From NCBI GenBank assembly GCA_963575745.1, contig CAUYUJ010015826.1:566501-630500 (forward strand): a stretch of DNA of 64,000 bases, read 5' to 3'. This document shows positions 63,795 to 64,000 of the stretch, one piece after another (within the stretch, counting starts at the first letter, position 1; every line of letters begins with the position of its first letter). Source of the stretch: Prorocentrum cordatum (taxonomy: Eukaryota; Sar; Dinophyceae; Prorocentrales; Prorocentraceae). The notes below the pieces were generated by a model. It was not told where the DNA came from, did no database searches, and saw nothing but the letters and a program-made list of their open reading frames with translations. A program made the translations under genes and the position numbers.

Positions 63795-64000
63795 TTCGGG
63801 GAACACCTTGGCGTGTCTTGGAGGCCATCTTGGGCGTCTTGGAGGCCTCTTGGGCCGTCTTGGGGCCCTCTGGGGGCCGTCTTGGAGGCCACTTGGGCCA
63901 TCATGGGGCCCTCTTGGGGGCCTCTTGGGCGATCTTGGGGGCCTCTTGGGGGCCTCTTGGGCCGTCATGGGGCCATCTTGGGGCCTCTTGGGTGCTGTTC
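63795..64000 (+). repeat. E1-type G-rich array, running off the window
   Basis: GGCCTCTTGGGCCGTCTTGG and GGCCATCTTGGGCGTCTTGG units; truncated by the window end. Confidence 0.85.

Overview
The window looks like nuclear DNA of a core dinoflagellate. The dinoflagellate spliced-leader (SL) sequence is embedded directly upstream of an intronless gene, and a degraded SL pair precedes a second one. One multi-exon gene has a GA-AG intron and introns without consensus splice sites, as known in dinoflagellates. The DNA is GC-rich, dominated by repeats, and carries LINE and Ty1/copia pieces of dinoflagellate type. The style suggests Prorocentrum or a relative, but this is inference. I found no rRNA, tRNA, CRISPR or bacterial operon structure.

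Three genes can be read with confidence. (1) 21706-22926 (+): an intronless type II membrane protein with a Cys-rich module and a glycosyltransferase-like domain. It sits in a textbook retroposition footprint: 17-bp target-site duplications, a complete SL at the 5' edge and an A-rich tail at the 3' edge. (2) 43525-44160 (+): an intronless protein with two HMG boxes and an N-terminal hydrophobic leader, preceded by a tandem pair of decayed SLs. (3) 53751-57932 (+): TYW1, the radical-SAM enzyme of wybutosine synthesis, in about seven exons and close to the usual family length. Weaker gene traces are a DEDDh-exonuclease-like exon pair (1615-1737 and 13072-13281) lying either side of a LINE, a ShKT-like cysteine-rich exon cluster (14600-15230), and an unidentified minus-strand coding remnant (61690-62340).

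Layout. 0-13.3 kb: a LINE (ORF1 plus endonuclease/RT ORF2) interrupted by three insertions, with GAG microsatellites and repeat elements around it. 13.3-20.6 kb: unassigned DNA, the cysteine-rich exons, a GC-extreme block, a 90-bp satellite and a CTC microsatellite. 20.6-25.5 kb: the retrogene nested in an antisense G-rich array element. 25.5-35.5 kb: foldback elements, minisatellites, and a second copy of the element that split the LINE. 35.8-38.7 kb: a decayed Ty1/copia element. 40-48.5 kb: an orphan SL, the HMG gene, foldback elements and complex satellites. 51.3-52.7 kb: a G-rich array. 53.7-58 kb: TYW1. 58-64 kb: simple repeats and unassigned DNA, ending in another array.

The main theme is mobile DNA shaping genes. 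Several TYW1 introns have complementary ends and are bracketed by 4-5 bp direct repeats that splicing would resolve, as expected of introner elements. Two of them belong to families also found between genes in this window. Separately, mRNAs appear to be reverse-transcribed and reinserted with their SL.
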